Position numbers and translations under genes: made by a program | NCBI GenBank assembly: GCA_958367245.1 | Contig: CATXEA010000006.1 | Location: 1 to 64,000 of the forward strand | Direction of reading: 5' to 3' | DNA length: 64,000 nucleotides | Source: an uncultured Blautia sp. | Lineage (GTDB): Bacteria; Bacillota; Clostridia; Lachnospirales; Lachnospiraceae | The notes under the pieces: model-generated | What the model was told of the DNA's origin: nothing | The model's database searches: none | Seen by the model: only the letters and a program-made list of their open reading frames with translations | Shown here: piece after piece, positions 35,134 to 45,166 of the stretch | How positions within the stretch are numbered: position 1 is the first letter of the stretch | How the letters are laid out: each line of letters begins with the position of its first letter

Positions 35134-36663
35134 TTAGTACTTTTTCATACTGCGCAGAGAGGCTGGTGAAACGCCATAACACTGTTTGAATTTTTTGTAA
35201 AAATAACTGGTATCCGGATAGCCTACTTCTCTGGCAATATCTGTAATTTTCATATTTGTCTGTAAAATTAATTCTTTTGCCTTTTCGTTTTTCAGCTTGC
35301 TCAGATACTGGTTAAAGGAGCATCCTACTTCCTTCTGGAAAATCTGCCCCAGATAGGAGGTATTCATGCAGTATTTCTGGGAAAGAACCTTGAGGCTCAT
35401 ATCTTCCCCGTAATTCTCTTTCATATAGTTTAATATCTCACGGACAACCGGCGTGTAATGGTCCTCCGAGGTGTGAAGCGATGTGATTGCAGCCGCTATC
35501 TCAAGCATCAGCACAGCCCTCATACTGAAGATATCCTCTGCATGATAGATTTTTTCAAACAGTTCCGATAATCCTTTTAAATCGTGACTGTCATCCATCT
35601 TATATTCCAGCTTAATGTCCTGAATCAAAATAGCAATACGCAGAGCAATCTGGTAAAGGGCGTCCACATTCGCCTCGCTTTCCAGAATATTCATAAAAAG
35701 CTCTTCCACATAACGGAAAGCTCCCTCCTGATCTTTCTCAAGGATTTTTTTTCGCAGGAAAGACTGGTCAAGAGAAACGTCTCCTGTATTTCGATGGCGA
35801 ATATCCTCCGCGCTGACACACCTTCCATATCCGGTCAGAAGACGATAGCGCAAAAGCCCGCTTGCCTGTCCGTATGCAGCCGGAAGCTCACTGTAGCTGC
35901 CAATGCCGGATGCAACTGCAAGGAAGCACATAATTCCTCTTTCGCTTTCCAGCGTATTCTGAATCTCGCCAAACACATGCTCTGCGTCTGCAAGAGAAGC
36001 TTCCGGTTCGCAGTAATAGAGCAGCAGAAGAACGTCCGCTTTCAGATAAACGGGTTTCATACTGCCATGATGCTTCTGAATTTCCATAAGAATACAATTA
36101 ATGCCGTCAGCCTCGTCCAGACTTTCCAGATCAATCTTCATAAGCGCCGGAAAAAGCTTCTTTCCATCCAGTTTCGGCAGCATTTGAACGAACTCCCGTT
36201 TTTCTTCTTCACTCAGCCCTCCGTTTTCTTTCAGGAACTGAATCCACCCGATTTTATTATCCATACTCACCGCATTTTTACGGTCAATCTCATCAAGGCG
36301 TCTCGCAGCATGGCGAAGAGCTTCTCCAAGCTGTTCTTCATTGATAGGCTTTAAGATGTATTCGTCCACATCCAGACGCAGAGCCGTCTGCGCATATTCA
36401 AATTCATCGTATCCTGAAAGAATCAGGCACCTTGTTCTGGAACTGATAGCCTTAATCTCACGTATGAGATCCAGCCCGCTCATCAGCGGCATTTCTACAT
36501 CCGTAACCACAATGTCTACCGGATTTTCCTTAAACTTCCTCAATGCTTCCTGACCATTGTGCGCCATATGGATTACTTCCATATCCATAGCTGCCCAGTC
36601 ATTGATACATAAAATTCCCTGAAGAATAAATTCTTCATCTTCAACCAGCATAACTTTTTTCAT
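35134..36663 (-). CDS. YesN-type response regulator (receiver + AraC DNA-binding domain)
   Basis: I start it at the ATG at 36661-36663 (MKKVMLVEDEEFILQ) behind AAGGGGG; the open frame continues 19 codons upstream. The 509-aa product has a receiver domain with the phospho-accepting Asp in VVTDVEMPLMSG (about residue 55), a long middle region, and a C-terminal AraC-type double HTH (SLKVLSQKYCMNTSYLGQIFQKEV ... ITDIAREVGYPDTSYFYKKFKQ). It pairs with the histidine kinase encoded just upstream. By family analogy it should activate the adjacent sugar transporter, possibly through the AACCTAG/CTAGGTT site. Confidence 0.92.
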   Translation of the reverse strand: MKKVMLVEDEEFILQGILCINDWAAMDMEVIHMAHNGQEALRKFKENPVDIVVTDVEMPLMSGLDLIREIKAISSRTRCLILSGYDEFEYAQTALRLDVDEYILKPINEEQLGEALRHAARRLDEIDRKNAVSMDNKIGWIQFLKENGGLSEEEKREFVQMLPKLDGKKLFPALMKIDLESLDEADGINCILMEIQKHHGSMKPVYLKADVLLLLYYCEPEASLADAEHVFGEIQNTLESERGIMCFLAVASGIGSYSELPAAYGQASGLLRYRLLTGYGRCVSAEDIRHRNTGDVSLDQSFLRKKILEKDQEGAFRYVEELFMNILESEANVDALYQIALRIAILIQDIKLEYKMDDSHDLKGLSELFEKIYHAEDIFSMRAVLMLEIAAAITSLHTSEDHYTPVVREILNYMKENYGEDMSLKVLSQKYCMNTSYLGQIFQKEVGCSFNQYLSKLKNEKAKELILQTNMKITDIAREVGYPDTSYFYKKFKQCYGVSPASLRSMKKY

Positions 36664-36716
36664 AGCATCCCCCTTGTATTCTGACCGCATCGGAAAGAAA
36701 TCATTCTTCCTCCGCC

Positions 36717-38450
36717 TCATAATCTGTCATCTTTTTTTATATGAACTATCACTTCCAGTCCGCCGTTTTTACCTGCTTTCAGTCTGATTCCGTAGTCTTC
36801 TCCGTAAACCGTCTTAATGCGCCTGTTCACATTTGAGATTCCCACAGCTTTCTTCTTATCCTGTCTTCTCTCCCGGTTCTCTCTGAGCTCCCGGTTCTTC
36901 TCCGCTATCTCATCCGGCTCCATACCAATTCCGTTGTCTTCCACACAGAAATATACATCTCCGTCTTTTTCTTCTGCATGAATGCCGATAACATTATCAT
37001 TTTCCTGTCTGCGTATTCCGTGGACAAAATAATTTTCAAGTATCGGCTGGAGAATAAACTTAATCACCTTGGAAGCCATCAGTTCTACCGGACATTCAAT
37101 TTCATATTTGAAATTTCCCTGATACCGTACTTCAAACAGTCCCAGATACTGCTTACAATAATCAAGCTCCTGACCAATTGTAATCCAATCCGCCTCTTTG
37201 AGCTGGCTTCGAAACAGCACAGACATACTGTAGAGCATTTTTCCCACTTCTCTGTCCCCGTTACAGATTGCTCTCATGCGGATAGCTTCCAGCGTATTGT
37301 AAAGGAAATGAGGGTTAATCTGACTCTGCAGCGCCTCCAGCTCTGCATTTTTCGCCTCAATCTCGGCAAGATAGCTCTTTTCAATATAGGTTTGTAGGTC
37401 TTCGCACATCTTGTTGAACCTGCCTGCAATAATATCAAGTTCATCCCTGTTTTCATTTGTATAAAGACGAACCTGCAAGTCTCCGGTTGTAACACGTTCC
37501 ATTCCCTGAACAATATTCTCCACACGGCTGTTCAGTCTTCTAAGATAAAGATTAATCAAAAAAATCCCCATTGCCAGCGCAGCAGCGCTGACTCCAAGAA
37601 TCGCCAGTATTTTATACCCCTCTATCTGAGCAGCCTTTGCATTATTTACAATTACATAAACCTGATAATCTGCCGCAGATTCCCAGAATACTCTGTGCTT
37701 CGCAATGCTTATTTCATCCTGACGCTCCTCTTCCTCCATAATTTCTTTGAAAAACTCTTCGTTTCCGTCGCCACATATAATATTTCTGTAATCTTTTACG
37801 AGAAGAACGTCCGCATAATCTCTGTGATTTTCGATTCCCCTGAAGCAGCCTTTGCAGTTAAAGGTTATAACCATGCATCCCGTCACCTTCATGTTATCCG
37901 GATTTCTGATTTCCTTTACAAACTGAAGTTCCTCTTTCTGTTCATATCCCTCTGTAATCTCAAGGAGTCTCTCCGTCCCATCTTTATAGGGAAATATTAT
38001 ATCCTGAGAACAGTAAGTTGTAAGCTTCTTTTTTTCATAGCTTAAAAGCTCTATTTTTTTCAGCGCTCCGTAAGTTTCAAAGGAATCTTCAATGAATTCC
38101 TGCACTCCTCCATACTGCACTGCAGCAGAGGCAGAGTATCTGTCCAGACGATATTTCTGATATTCTTCCGGTTCCATCTCAAAATAATTGAGCAAATCGT
38201 CAAGAATCCCTTTATCCCTGTAAATCTCCATATACATATCATCGGCTGCAAGCGCCTTATCTTCTATATACTGAGCCGTTTCCTTACAGATTCGGTCCGC
38301 TGTTTCCTCTTTCCACTCCACAACGCTTCTTCTTGTTTCCGTGAGAAAATATCCTGCCAGAACACTGACAATGACAATGGCAATGGAGGTATAGATCCAG
38401 AACAGCTTCATATATAACTGACTGGTCTTTTTTGTTTCTGTATAATCCAT
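36717..38450 (-). CDS. YesM-type sensor histidine kinase
   Basis: The start is the ATG at 38448-38450 (MDYTETKKTSQLYMK), with GGAGG 7 bases ahead. The 577-aa product has a membrane helix near residues 16-38, an extracellular sensor region of about 230 residues, a second helix near 275-297, a HAMP domain, the His-kinase motif SQINPHFLYNTLEAIR and an ATP-binding domain with VEDNGIGM. It lies 53 bases upstream of the response regulator in the same direction. The likely signal is the oligosaccharide (or its binding protein) imported by the nearby ABC system. A TATAAT sits about 30 bases before the start, but no clear -35 box was found. Confidence 0.92.
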   Translation of the reverse strand: MDYTETKKTSQLYMKLFWIYTSIAIVIVSVLAGYFLTETRRSVVEWKEETADRICKETAQYIEDKALAADDMYMEIYRDKGILDDLLNYFEMEPEEYQKYRLDRYSASAAVQYGGVQEFIEDSFETYGALKKIELLSYEKKKLTTYCSQDIIFPYKDGTERLLEITEGYEQKEELQFVKEIRNPDNMKVTGCMVITFNCKGCFRGIENHRDYADVLLVKDYRNIICGDGNEEFFKEIMEEEERQDEISIAKHRVFWESAADYQVYVIVNNAKAAQIEGYKILAILGVSAAALAMGIFLINLYLRRLNSRVENIVQGMERVTTGDLQVRLYTNENRDELDIIAGRFNKMCEDLQTYIEKSYLAEIEAKNAELEALQSQINPHFLYNTLEAIRMRAICNGDREVGKMLYSMSVLFRSQLKEADWITIGQELDYCKQYLGLFEVRYQGNFKYEIECPVELMASKVIKFILQPILENYFVHGIRRQENDNVIGIHAEEKDGDVYFCVEDNGIGMEPDEIAEKNRELRENRERRQDKKKAVGISNVNRRIKTVYGEDYGIRLKAGKNGGLEVIVHIKKDDRL

Positions 38451-38540
38451 GATGCCGCCTCCTGACTGTCCCAAATTTTTCCTATCCTATTATAACCTTT
38501 TTTTCCAAAAAATGCGTAAATATTTTTATTTTTGAACCAC

Positions 38541-38565
38541 AAAAAGAGAGCCTCAGCTCTCTTTT
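38541..38565 (-). terminator. terminator overlapping the DUF624 gene end
   Basis: On the minus strand AAAAGAGAGC and GCTCTCTTTTT pair around CTGAG, with the DUF624 stop codon (38553-38555) in the loop, followed by T's. It separates the GH38-DUF624 unit from the two-component genes. Confidence 0.7.
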
Positions 38566-39230
38566 GCTTTTTCATCTATTTCCCTGAGCACATTCCGGCT
38601 CATAAACGCTACAAGGAATCCATATATGCTGACCATAAACAGCACAAAGGTTCCGGCTCTGATTTCCAGAAGCATTAGTACAAAAGCTAAAACCGCGATA
38701 TTCCCCAGTGTAAGCACGGGCTTGGTAACAGTCATCACCAGCGCGCCTGTCAGGTAATCCGGAAGTTTCATCTCATAGCGGGATGCCAGAAGATATAGAT
38801 CCGGAGTGATAATCAGTATCAGGGCAAAAAGAATGATAAAGATTACCATTAAGGGAAATACCGGTATCTGAATGGAGAAAAATTCCACATTCGTCCAGAA
38901 TATCCAGACCATCATAGCCTGAATCGCTCCCAGGGCAATTTTTTTGCCCCAGGAGTCTTTATATCCTGTCATGAAATCCTTCCAGGCTGTGGTATCCTGA
39001 TTGTGCAGAAGACGATTCATCGAGAAAAAAACAGCGCACAGTGCAGGAGCCGCCGGAAGCATACACAGAAGGAAAAACGGCAGGTACGTTCTAATCTGGC
39101 TGATTCCCTGAAACAGGAAAAACATCAGTACAGGTATATTAAACAACAGAAAGAAAAGGTTGATTTTTAAAAAATATAAAAATCGGTCGCAGGCATTCAA
39201 TATTTTTTCCAGACTAAATAACTCACCCAT
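38553..39230 (-). CDS. YesL-like DUF624 membrane protein
   Basis: The 225-aa product has about five hydrophobic helices and the DUF624 features near its start (LNACDRFLYFLKINLFFLLFNIPV) and in mid-sequence (TAWKDFMTGYKDSWGKK). DUF624 proteins are regular partners of YesM/YesN and CUT1 sugar transporters; their role is not established. It lies 23 bases after the GH38 gene and is followed by a terminator. Confidence 0.88.
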   Translation of the reverse strand: MGELFSLEKILNACDRFLYFLKINLFFLLFNIPVLMFFLFQGISQIRTYLPFFLLCMLPAAPALCAVFFSMNRLLHNQDTTAWKDFMTGYKDSWGKKIALGAIQAMMVWIFWTNVEFFSIQIPVFPLMVIFIILFALILIITPDLYLLASRYEMKLPDYLTGALVMTVTKPVLTLGNIAVLAFVLMLLEIRAGTFVLFMVSIYGFLVAFMSRNVLREIDEKAKES

Positions 39231-39253
39231 TGTTTTCTCCTTTCCATGCTGTA

Positions 39254-42200
39254 TTAGATTTCAAATAACAGCGTTTTAATTTCATATGGATGAAGGCTCA
39301 GAGTAATTTCCGTATTCTTCATCTCTTCCAGAGGTCTTTCTCTTAAATCGCCCTCTGCCCATGCTTTGAAGCCGAATTCCGGTTTCAGTGTTACATTCTG
39401 TTTCGCTCCTGCGAAATCATGGAAACGGACAACAAGATATTTGCCGTCTTCAGATTTCTTCACAGCGTCAATTTCAATCTGGTCGTTGTCAATTGTGAAG
39501 AAGCTTCCGCTTACCAGAGCTTCTTTACCGCATACAGCGTCCATTGGATTGTTCAGCGCATATGCAGATTCCACTACGCCGCCTGCAACGAAGTCTCCTG
39601 TATGAGGAAGCAGAGCGTATGTGAAGGTATGATGTCCAAGATCCTGAAGGTGGTCAGGCTGTTTTCCGGAACGAAGCAGGGAAAGTCTCAGAACATTGTC
39701 TTTCACATCGTAACCGTATTTACAGTCGTTCATAAGAGCCACACCGTAGTTTCTCTCGGAAAGGTCTGCAAATCTGTGGCCTACAGACTCGAATCTTGCC
39801 TGATCCCAGCTTGTATTCCAGTGGTTCGGACGGCGAACATTTCCGTACTGGATATCATAAGTTGCATAAGTTGTACGAATGTCTACAGGGAAAGCAACCT
39901 TCATAAGCTGCTGTCTTTCCTTGAAGTCAACCTCTGTCTTAAAGTCAATTCTGCGCTCTGTGCTGTAAAGAATCATATCCTGCGCAATGACTGTATTCAT
40001 GTAATTCCATTTCATACGGATCACAAGACGGAGAGCGCCGCACTCTGCAACCTCGAAGGATACCAGATCGTCAATGTCACGTTCCTTCTGCTGGTAGAAA
40101 ATATCAATATCCCATGCATCGTTGTCAATCGGCTTGTCCTCGAACATCTGGAGAACATTTCCTTTTGCACCTTCTGCAAGTACGCTTCTATTGTTTTCTT
40201 TATCAAAAAGTTTCTCAATCTGTCCTTTTTCGTTGAGGACGATGGAGTAGAACGGAGTTTCAATCTCTCTTCCGTTTACGGTAAATGCAGCTTCTTTTTC
40301 AGCCGCTGCTCCGGGTGTGAAGAATACAGTGTCATGTCCCATTGCAGGAACGTCTTTTGTCTGTACATAAGTCACATCTCCCGCTCTCTGAGAAACAAGC
40401 TCTGTACCGTTTTTGTCTGTAAATACACCATCTGCATTTACCGGAATCTCTACGATTTCATCAAGGTTCCAGCCGGATGCATTATAGATGGTATATGCCT
40501 GATCGTCTGCTGTCAGAGCAGCTTTTCTGTAATCGTCGATTACGCTGTCTGCAATATTTTCAACAATCGCATAATCCTTGCGGCAGTCCTCATATACTTC
40601 ATGGATAGAGGAGCCTGGGATAATGTCGTGGAACTGGTTTGTAAGAATAATCTTCCAGCCTTCTGTCAGTTTCTCCTGCTCTGCTTCAGAGAGATTTCCG
40701 TTTCTCAGAGCATTCATAGCTGTCAGCCACTCTGCCTTTCTGTAAAGAAGCTCCATCTTGCGGTTGGTTCTCTTATTATAACCCTGGCTTGTGTATGTTC
40801 CTCTGTGGTATTCAAGGTAAAGCTCGCCGTCCCAGGTATTTACATATTCATCTGTCTCGCTTACTGTCTTTTTCAGATTTCTGAAGTAATCTCCGGCTCT
40901 GGATGTCTCCAGTGACGGAAGTCCCGGAATCTTGTCGATGCGGCGTCTTCTTTCCAGCAGGTCACGGTTTACACCGCCGCCGCCGTCTCCGTAGCCATAG
41001 GAAATCAGAAGCTCTTTGTTCATGTCTTTTTCACTGTACGCATCCCATACACCTTTGACTGTCTTGGCTGTGAGAAGTCCGTTATAGGTGTAGAACCAGG
41101 AACCCGGCTCATTCCACGGTTCCGGTGTTGTGATGAAGTGTGTAAGAACCTCGCTGCCGTCCATACCTTTCCATTTAAAGGTATCGTGAGGCATTCTGTT
41201 GTACTGGTTCCAACTGATTTTTGTTGTCATAAACATGTCGATTCCTGATTTTTTCAGAATCTGAGGCAGAGCCCATGAATATCCGAATACGTCAGGCAAC
41301 CATAAGTATTCTACATCTTTTCCAAACTCATCCTTGATGAACTTGCTTCCGATAAGAATCTGACGGGTAAGAGATTCGCCGCTTGTAAGGTTACAGTCAG
41401 CCTCTACCCACATACCGCCGTCTGCTTCCCAGCGTCCTTCTGCCACACGTTTTTTGATTTCCTCGTAGATTTCCGGAAAATCTTTTTTGATATATTCATA
41501 TAACTGCGGCTGAGTCTGAAGGAAAATATACTCCGGGAACATTTCCATCATACGAAGTACCGTTGAGAAAGAACGGGATGCTTTCTCATGTGTATGTTTC
41601 AGTCTCCACAGCCATGCCACGTCAATGTGTGTATGACCAACGCATTTTACTTTCACAAGGGTGTTCTTATCCATAGCGTTCACTCTTGCATTAAGGTCAT
41701 CGTCTGCGGCATGTACGGATTCATAGAATTCCTCGCTGCCCGGATAAGACCAGTCGATCAGACGGCTGGCAGCATCCAGCGCGCATTTCAGCTCGGAACG
41801 GACCGGATTCTCTTTTTCCAGATAGTTTACAGTATCCAGCATCAGCATACCCATGTAATAGAAGTCATCTACTTTTTCATCCAGATATGCAAGGTCTGCT
41901 CTTGCGATTTTGTGCTCCTGCTCTCTCGGAACACCGCCGCCTTCCAGACCTGACCAGAGACGGAATGTAAGACTGAAAGTCTTTCCGTATAATTCTTCAG
42001 GGAAAAATACTTCTTTATGATTCAGGTCAACTCCCTGATAAGGTTTCTCGTTGATATAGCACATTGCCTCGAAACCGCAGTTATTTCCTGCGCCTGTATT
42101 ACCGAAGTCAAAGATACCTACTGCTCTTTTTCCCTTCCATTCCTCAGGGATTGTAATTTCTTTATGAAGCCACAGGTAGCGGTCGCGTCCTTTCCAACAG

Positions 42201-42370
42201 TCTCCTGTATGAATGACATCCCATCCCTCGAAATCAGTCGGAACGACAGGATTCACCACACCCTGTAAGTCTTCACGCATTGCAAATTCATTCAGATTTT
42301 TAATTTCTCTGTAACAGTAATCTCTTACTTCATTGATTCTGCGGTCTAATTTACGTTCTGTTAAAAACAT
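39254..42370 (-). CDS. alpha-mannosidase, GH38 family
   Basis: The 1038-aa product has the GH38 zinc-site motif H246-T-H248-I-D250-VAWLW and the nucleophile Asp325 in WVEADCNLTSGESL, with the usual alpha/beta barrel, three-helix bundle and C-terminal beta domains. It lacks a signal peptide and should act in the cytosol on alpha-mannosides of imported high-mannose or truncated N-glycans. It has its own promoter (42429-42457) and heads a unit with the DUF624 protein. The long frame on the opposite strand (39419-40915) is a shadow. Confidence 0.94.
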   Translation of the reverse strand: MFLTERKLDRRINEVRDYCYREIKNLNEFAMREDLQGVVNPVVPTDFEGWDVIHTGDCWKGRDRYLWLHKEITIPEEWKGKRAVGIFDFGNTGAGNNCGFEAMCYINEKPYQGVDLNHKEVFFPEELYGKTFSLTFRLWSGLEGGGVPREQEHKIARADLAYLDEKVDDFYYMGMLMLDTVNYLEKENPVRSELKCALDAASRLIDWSYPGSEEFYESVHAADDDLNARVNAMDKNTLVKVKCVGHTHIDVAWLWRLKHTHEKASRSFSTVLRMMEMFPEYIFLQTQPQLYEYIKKDFPEIYEEIKKRVAEGRWEADGGMWVEADCNLTSGESLTRQILIGSKFIKDEFGKDVEYLWLPDVFGYSWALPQILKKSGIDMFMTTKISWNQYNRMPHDTFKWKGMDGSEVLTHFITTPEPWNEPGSWFYTYNGLLTAKTVKGVWDAYSEKDMNKELLISYGYGDGGGGVNRDLLERRRRIDKIPGLPSLETSRAGDYFRNLKKTVSETDEYVNTWDGELYLEYHRGTYTSQGYNKRTNRKMELLYRKAEWLTAMNALRNGNLSEAEQEKLTEGWKIILTNQFHDIIPGSSIHEVYEDCRKDYAIVENIADSVIDDYRKAALTADDQAYTIYNASGWNLDEIVEIPVNADGVFTDKNGTELVSQRAGDVTYVQTKDVPAMGHDTVFFTPGAAAEKEAAFTVNGREIETPFYSIVLNEKGQIEKLFDKENNRSVLAEGAKGNVLQMFEDKPIDNDAWDIDIFYQQKERDIDDLVSFEVAECGALRLVIRMKWNYMNTVIAQDMILYSTERRIDFKTEVDFKERQQLMKVAFPVDIRTTYATYDIQYGNVRRPNHWNTSWDQARFESVGHRFADLSERNYGVALMNDCKYGYDVKDNVLRLSLLRSGKQPDHLQDLGHHTFTYALLPHTGDFVAGGVVESAYALNNPMDAVCGKEALVSGSFFTIDNDQIEIDAVKKSEDGKYLVVRFHDFAGAKQNVTLKPEFGFKAWAEGDLRERPLEEMKNTEITLSLHPYEIKTLLFEI

Positions 42371-42428
42371 TTCTGCCTCCTGTTATTTTTCTGGTAACCG
42401 GAAATTCAAAACTCCGGATGTTAACTTC

Positions 42429-42457
42429 AGTGTACAAAAAGATAAGCAAAAGTACAA
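42429..42457 (-). promoter_or_regulatory. promoter of the GH38-DUF624 unit
   Basis: On the minus strand TTGTAC (42452-42457) and TACACT (42429-42434) with a 17-base spacer. A small imperfect palindrome (CCGGA...TCCGG, 42398-42417) lies downstream of the start point. This gap (42371-42496) holds no gene. Confidence 0.6.
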
Positions 42458-42496
42458 TTTTCTCTTTTCTATGTTTAGGGTAAAAATTCTATAAAT

Positions 42497-43783
42497 TTAT
42501 TTTTTTATACTATATCCCAAATATACTAAAAACAATTCACAATACATGGCATTTGCCCAGGAAAACCACTCTCTTGTGTATTTCGCAGGGTTATCCACAT
42601 GGAATCCCTCGTGCATCATCCCTTTTCCACCTGTTGTTTTTGCCAGTGTGGAAAGAAGTTCAAACTGCGCCTCTTTCGTCTCTTCTGTCAGACCCTGCAT
42701 AGCAAGGGCAATGTGCCAGATATAAGAAGACGGCGTATGCGGGCTGCCGATTCCTCTTGCCTCGCTGCCCTTGAAGTAATAAGGATTCGCCTCACTTAAG
42801 ATAAATCTTCTGGTATTTGCCGCAACCTCCGGATCTGCCGGATATCCAAGATATGTCATGGAAAGGAGGCTTGGTACATTGGCGTCGTCCATCAGATTAT
42901 ACATGCCATAGCCGTCTGTTTCATAAGCATAAATCTCTCCGAATTCCTCTGTTCTCGTTTTTCCGTATTTTTCGATTGCAGCGTGTACAGTATCTCTCAG
43001 TTTGGCAGCTTCTTCAGCAAGTTCTTCGTCGTGCAGAATCTCTTTTGCGATTTCTGTCATATAACCCAGAATTACAACTGCAAACATATTTGACGGAATC
43101 AGATATCCATATGTGCAGGCATCGTCGCTTGGACGGAAGCCGGACCAGATAAGCCCTGTTCCCGGTCTGGTCAGAGCGCCTTTTCCGTCTCTGGAAAGAG
43201 TATCTGTGAAAAAGCTTCCTGTACGGACAAAGCGGTATTCGGATTCTGTCTCATGGTTCTGCTCTGTTTTCATAATTTCCAGAATTTTTTTCACTCCTGA
43301 ACGGAAGTTATCATCAAACTGAGCGGTACAGCCTGTATTTTTCCAGAGAAGATATGCAAGTTGAACCGGATAGCAAAGAGAATCCAGTTCATATTTGCGT
43401 TCCCATACCCACGGGCTCTGGTCGTCGCTGTCTTTTTCCCAGCAGGCTCCGCTTGGCTCATTGTTAAACGCATTTGCATACGGGTCGATGGAAAGATAAA
43501 AGAACTGACGCTTTACAAGCCCCGCAATCATATCGCGGATTTCTTCATCTCTGTCTGCTATATATAAATAAGGACGAACCTGTGCTGCTGAATCGCGAAG
43601 CCACATTGCAGGGATGTCTCCTGTGATAACGTGACAGGTACCGTCTTCATTTCTGAGCACTGTATTTTCCAGAGTATTTGTATAACAGGTTTTAAACTGC
43701 TCCATTAAATCACGGCATTCGCCGGCTTTGTTATTTAATTCCTCAAAAAAAACGTCCACCATTTCCGGATATTTTCTTTTCAT
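42497..43783 (-). CDS. exo-alpha-1,6-mannosidase, GH125 family
   Basis: The 428-aa product matches the metal-independent GH125 family (formerly DUF1237): NTVLRNEDGTCHVITGDIPAMWLRDSAAQVRPYL near the N-terminus, IDPYANAFN and RPGTGLIWSGFRPSDDACTYGYLIPSNMFA in the middle, and GIGSPHTPSSYIWHIALAMQ near the end. It removes alpha-1,6-linked mannose and complements GH38 on N-glycan arms. No signal peptide is present. Its ribosome-binding site is AGAGGTGAT; it follows the AraC and 47-aa genes by about 120 bases. Confidence 0.93.
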   Translation of the reverse strand: MKRKYPEMVDVFFEELNNKAGECRDLMEQFKTCYTNTLENTVLRNEDGTCHVITGDIPAMWLRDSAAQVRPYLYIADRDEEIRDMIAGLVKRQFFYLSIDPYANAFNNEPSGACWEKDSDDQSPWVWERKYELDSLCYPVQLAYLLWKNTGCTAQFDDNFRSGVKKILEIMKTEQNHETESEYRFVRTGSFFTDTLSRDGKGALTRPGTGLIWSGFRPSDDACTYGYLIPSNMFAVVILGYMTEIAKEILHDEELAEEAAKLRDTVHAAIEKYGKTRTEEFGEIYAYETDGYGMYNLMDDANVPSLLSMTYLGYPADPEVAANTRRFILSEANPYYFKGSEARGIGSPHTPSSYIWHIALAMQGLTEETKEAQFELLSTLAKTTGGKGMMHEGFHVDNPAKYTREWFSWANAMYCELFLVYLGYSIKK

Positions 43784-43906
43784 AATATAATCACCTCTAA
43801 AAATTCAATTTTTTACGATATATTGTAGCTGACAACATGAAACATTTACAGTGGAATAAATCTGGAATCCACGGACAAATTATAGACATGGAAAATCATC
43901 GCAGAC

Positions 43907-44050
43907 TTATTTCTTTTTGTTCGCATAGGCAAGTACAAACATTGCGCATCCAATCACATAAAAAGTCATCATATTCTGGACCAGCCCTGCCACAAGGAAT
44001 AAAATTCCGGCAAGAATGTACATATTGCTGTCAAATTTCTTTTTGTTCAT
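43907..44050 (-). CDS. 47-aa membrane peptide
   Basis: The ATG at 44048-44050 follows AGAGGG. The product begins MNKKKFDSNMYILAGILFL and contains two short hydrophobic segments (about residues 11-24 and 28-43) separated by GLVQNMM, ending in basic KKK. It is a two-helix small membrane protein of unknown role, encoded 26 bases after the AraC regulator and before the GH125 gene, so likely co-transcribed with them. Confidence 0.7.
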   Translation of the reverse strand: MNKKKFDSNMYILAGILFLVAGLVQNMMTFYVIGCAMFVLAYANKKK

Positions 44051-44076
44051 TTGTTTTCCCTCTTTCTGCCGCCGGA

Positions 44077-44973
44077 CTATTTTGCGGCTTCCGCGTTGCG
44101 TTTTCTGTATTTCACAGGACTGCATCCCTTCACCTTTGAGAATACTTTGGAATAATAATTCGAGTCTGTAAATCCTGTTTTTTCCGCAATTTCCGTAATA
44201 GAATATTCCGGATTCAGCAAATATTCCAGACTTCTTTCCACCCGATACTCCTGCAGAAACGAAAATAGAGACGTATTCATACATCTGTGAAAAAGCCGGC
44301 TGCATTCGCTTTCGCAGAGATGGATATGGGCTGCAATATCCTTAAGGAGAATTTTTCTGCTGTAGTTTTTTTCAAGATAGTCCATGATTTCTCTGATTCG
44401 CTCATACTCTATCCTGTCATGCGCCTGAAATGCAGGATTGCTGCGCCTGTTTGCCAGAATCTCTTTCCATGCAGACTGCAATTCCATTATCGTATCCATC
44501 TCAAAATATTCCGGTTTTTCTTCATTCAGCCAAATGACTCTCTTTATTTTTTCTGAAAAAGTCTTATGCCAGGGGCTCGTATGGTCAATGTGAATGGCGG
44601 AAATGGATAAATCCTGTATCACGGGTTCTACATATTTTCTGTAAAGAACGCTCTGGTAGAATCCGTAAATAAGCTTCGGGTCAAAGGTTATGGAAACGTA
44701 TTTACAGTCCTGAAAGTTTTTCATAAAACCGGCGTGAAGAGCATTTGAGTTTTCAAACAAAAGCTCCCCCTCTTTTAATAAATAGATTCCCTGATTTACC
44801 TTGTAGACCATCTGCCCTTCTGTTACAAGCGTGATTTCTATTTCCGGATGCCAGTGCCACAAAAAAGAACCGGAAGGATAGCGGGAAAGCTGCTCCTTGC
44901 TCACAAGCAGGGGAAATTCGTCGCTTCCATGTTTTTTGATTTCCTTCTGATACTGATTGGTAACAATCTGCAA
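44077..44973 (-). CDS. AraC-family regulator with cupin-like sensor domain
   Basis: The 298-aa product has an N-terminal cupin-like domain (GSFLWHWHPEIEITLVTEGQM, about residues 33-53) and two C-terminal HTH units (ILLKDIAAHIHLCESECSRLFHRC; SITEIAEKTGFTDSNYYSKVFSKVKG). The start codon is TTG at 44971-44973, chosen because GGGAGG lies 8-9 bases ahead and no closer ATG is usable. It lies upstream of the 47-aa and GH125 genes and probably senses a glycan-derived sugar. Confidence 0.88.
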   Translation of the reverse strand: MQIVTNQYQKEIKKHGSDEFPLLVSKEQLSRYPSGSFLWHWHPEIEITLVTEGQMVYKVNQGIYLLKEGELLFENSNALHAGFMKNFQDCKYVSITFDPKLIYGFYQSVLYRKYVEPVIQDLSISAIHIDHTSPWHKTFSEKIKRVIWLNEEKPEYFEMDTIMELQSAWKEILANRRSNPAFQAHDRIEYERIREIMDYLEKNYSRKILLKDIAAHIHLCESECSRLFHRCMNTSLFSFLQEYRVERSLEYLLNPEYSITEIAEKTGFTDSNYYSKVFSKVKGCSPVKYRKRNAEAAK

Positions 44974-45118
44974 ATCTGTCGCCTCCCTTCTCCGAATATT
45001 TGAATCATAGCTATTTTACCATCTTCTGTATAAAAAACGCAAGATTTTACTATTTATCCGCTGAATAATCAAGGTTTTTTTCTGTACATTTTTTATAATG
45101 TTCTTATATCAACACCGG

Positions 45119-45145
45119 CCGACCAGTTAGCTGCTGGGAGGTCGG
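45119..45145 (+). promoter_or_regulatory. leader hairpin of the galactokinase gene
   Basis: CCGACC (45119-45124) and GGTCGG (45140-45145) form a 6-bp stem. A TATAAT (45094-45099) lies upstream, with a poor -35. The hairpin's 3' side carries a second GGGAGG, a copy of the true ribosome-binding site before 45167. Confidence 0.45.
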
Positions 45146-45166
45146 GGATTATTGGGAGGAATTTTT

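Noticed and set aside
39419..40915. 498-aa open frame opposite GH38
   Set aside because: Composition is odd (Cys/Val/Ile runs) and it mirrors the GH38 codons; no ribosome-binding site or known domain.
42398..42417. CCGGA/TCCGG dyad as operator for GH38
   Set aside because: Only 5 bp per arm and no repeat elsewhere in the locus; kept only as a remark in the promoter entry.
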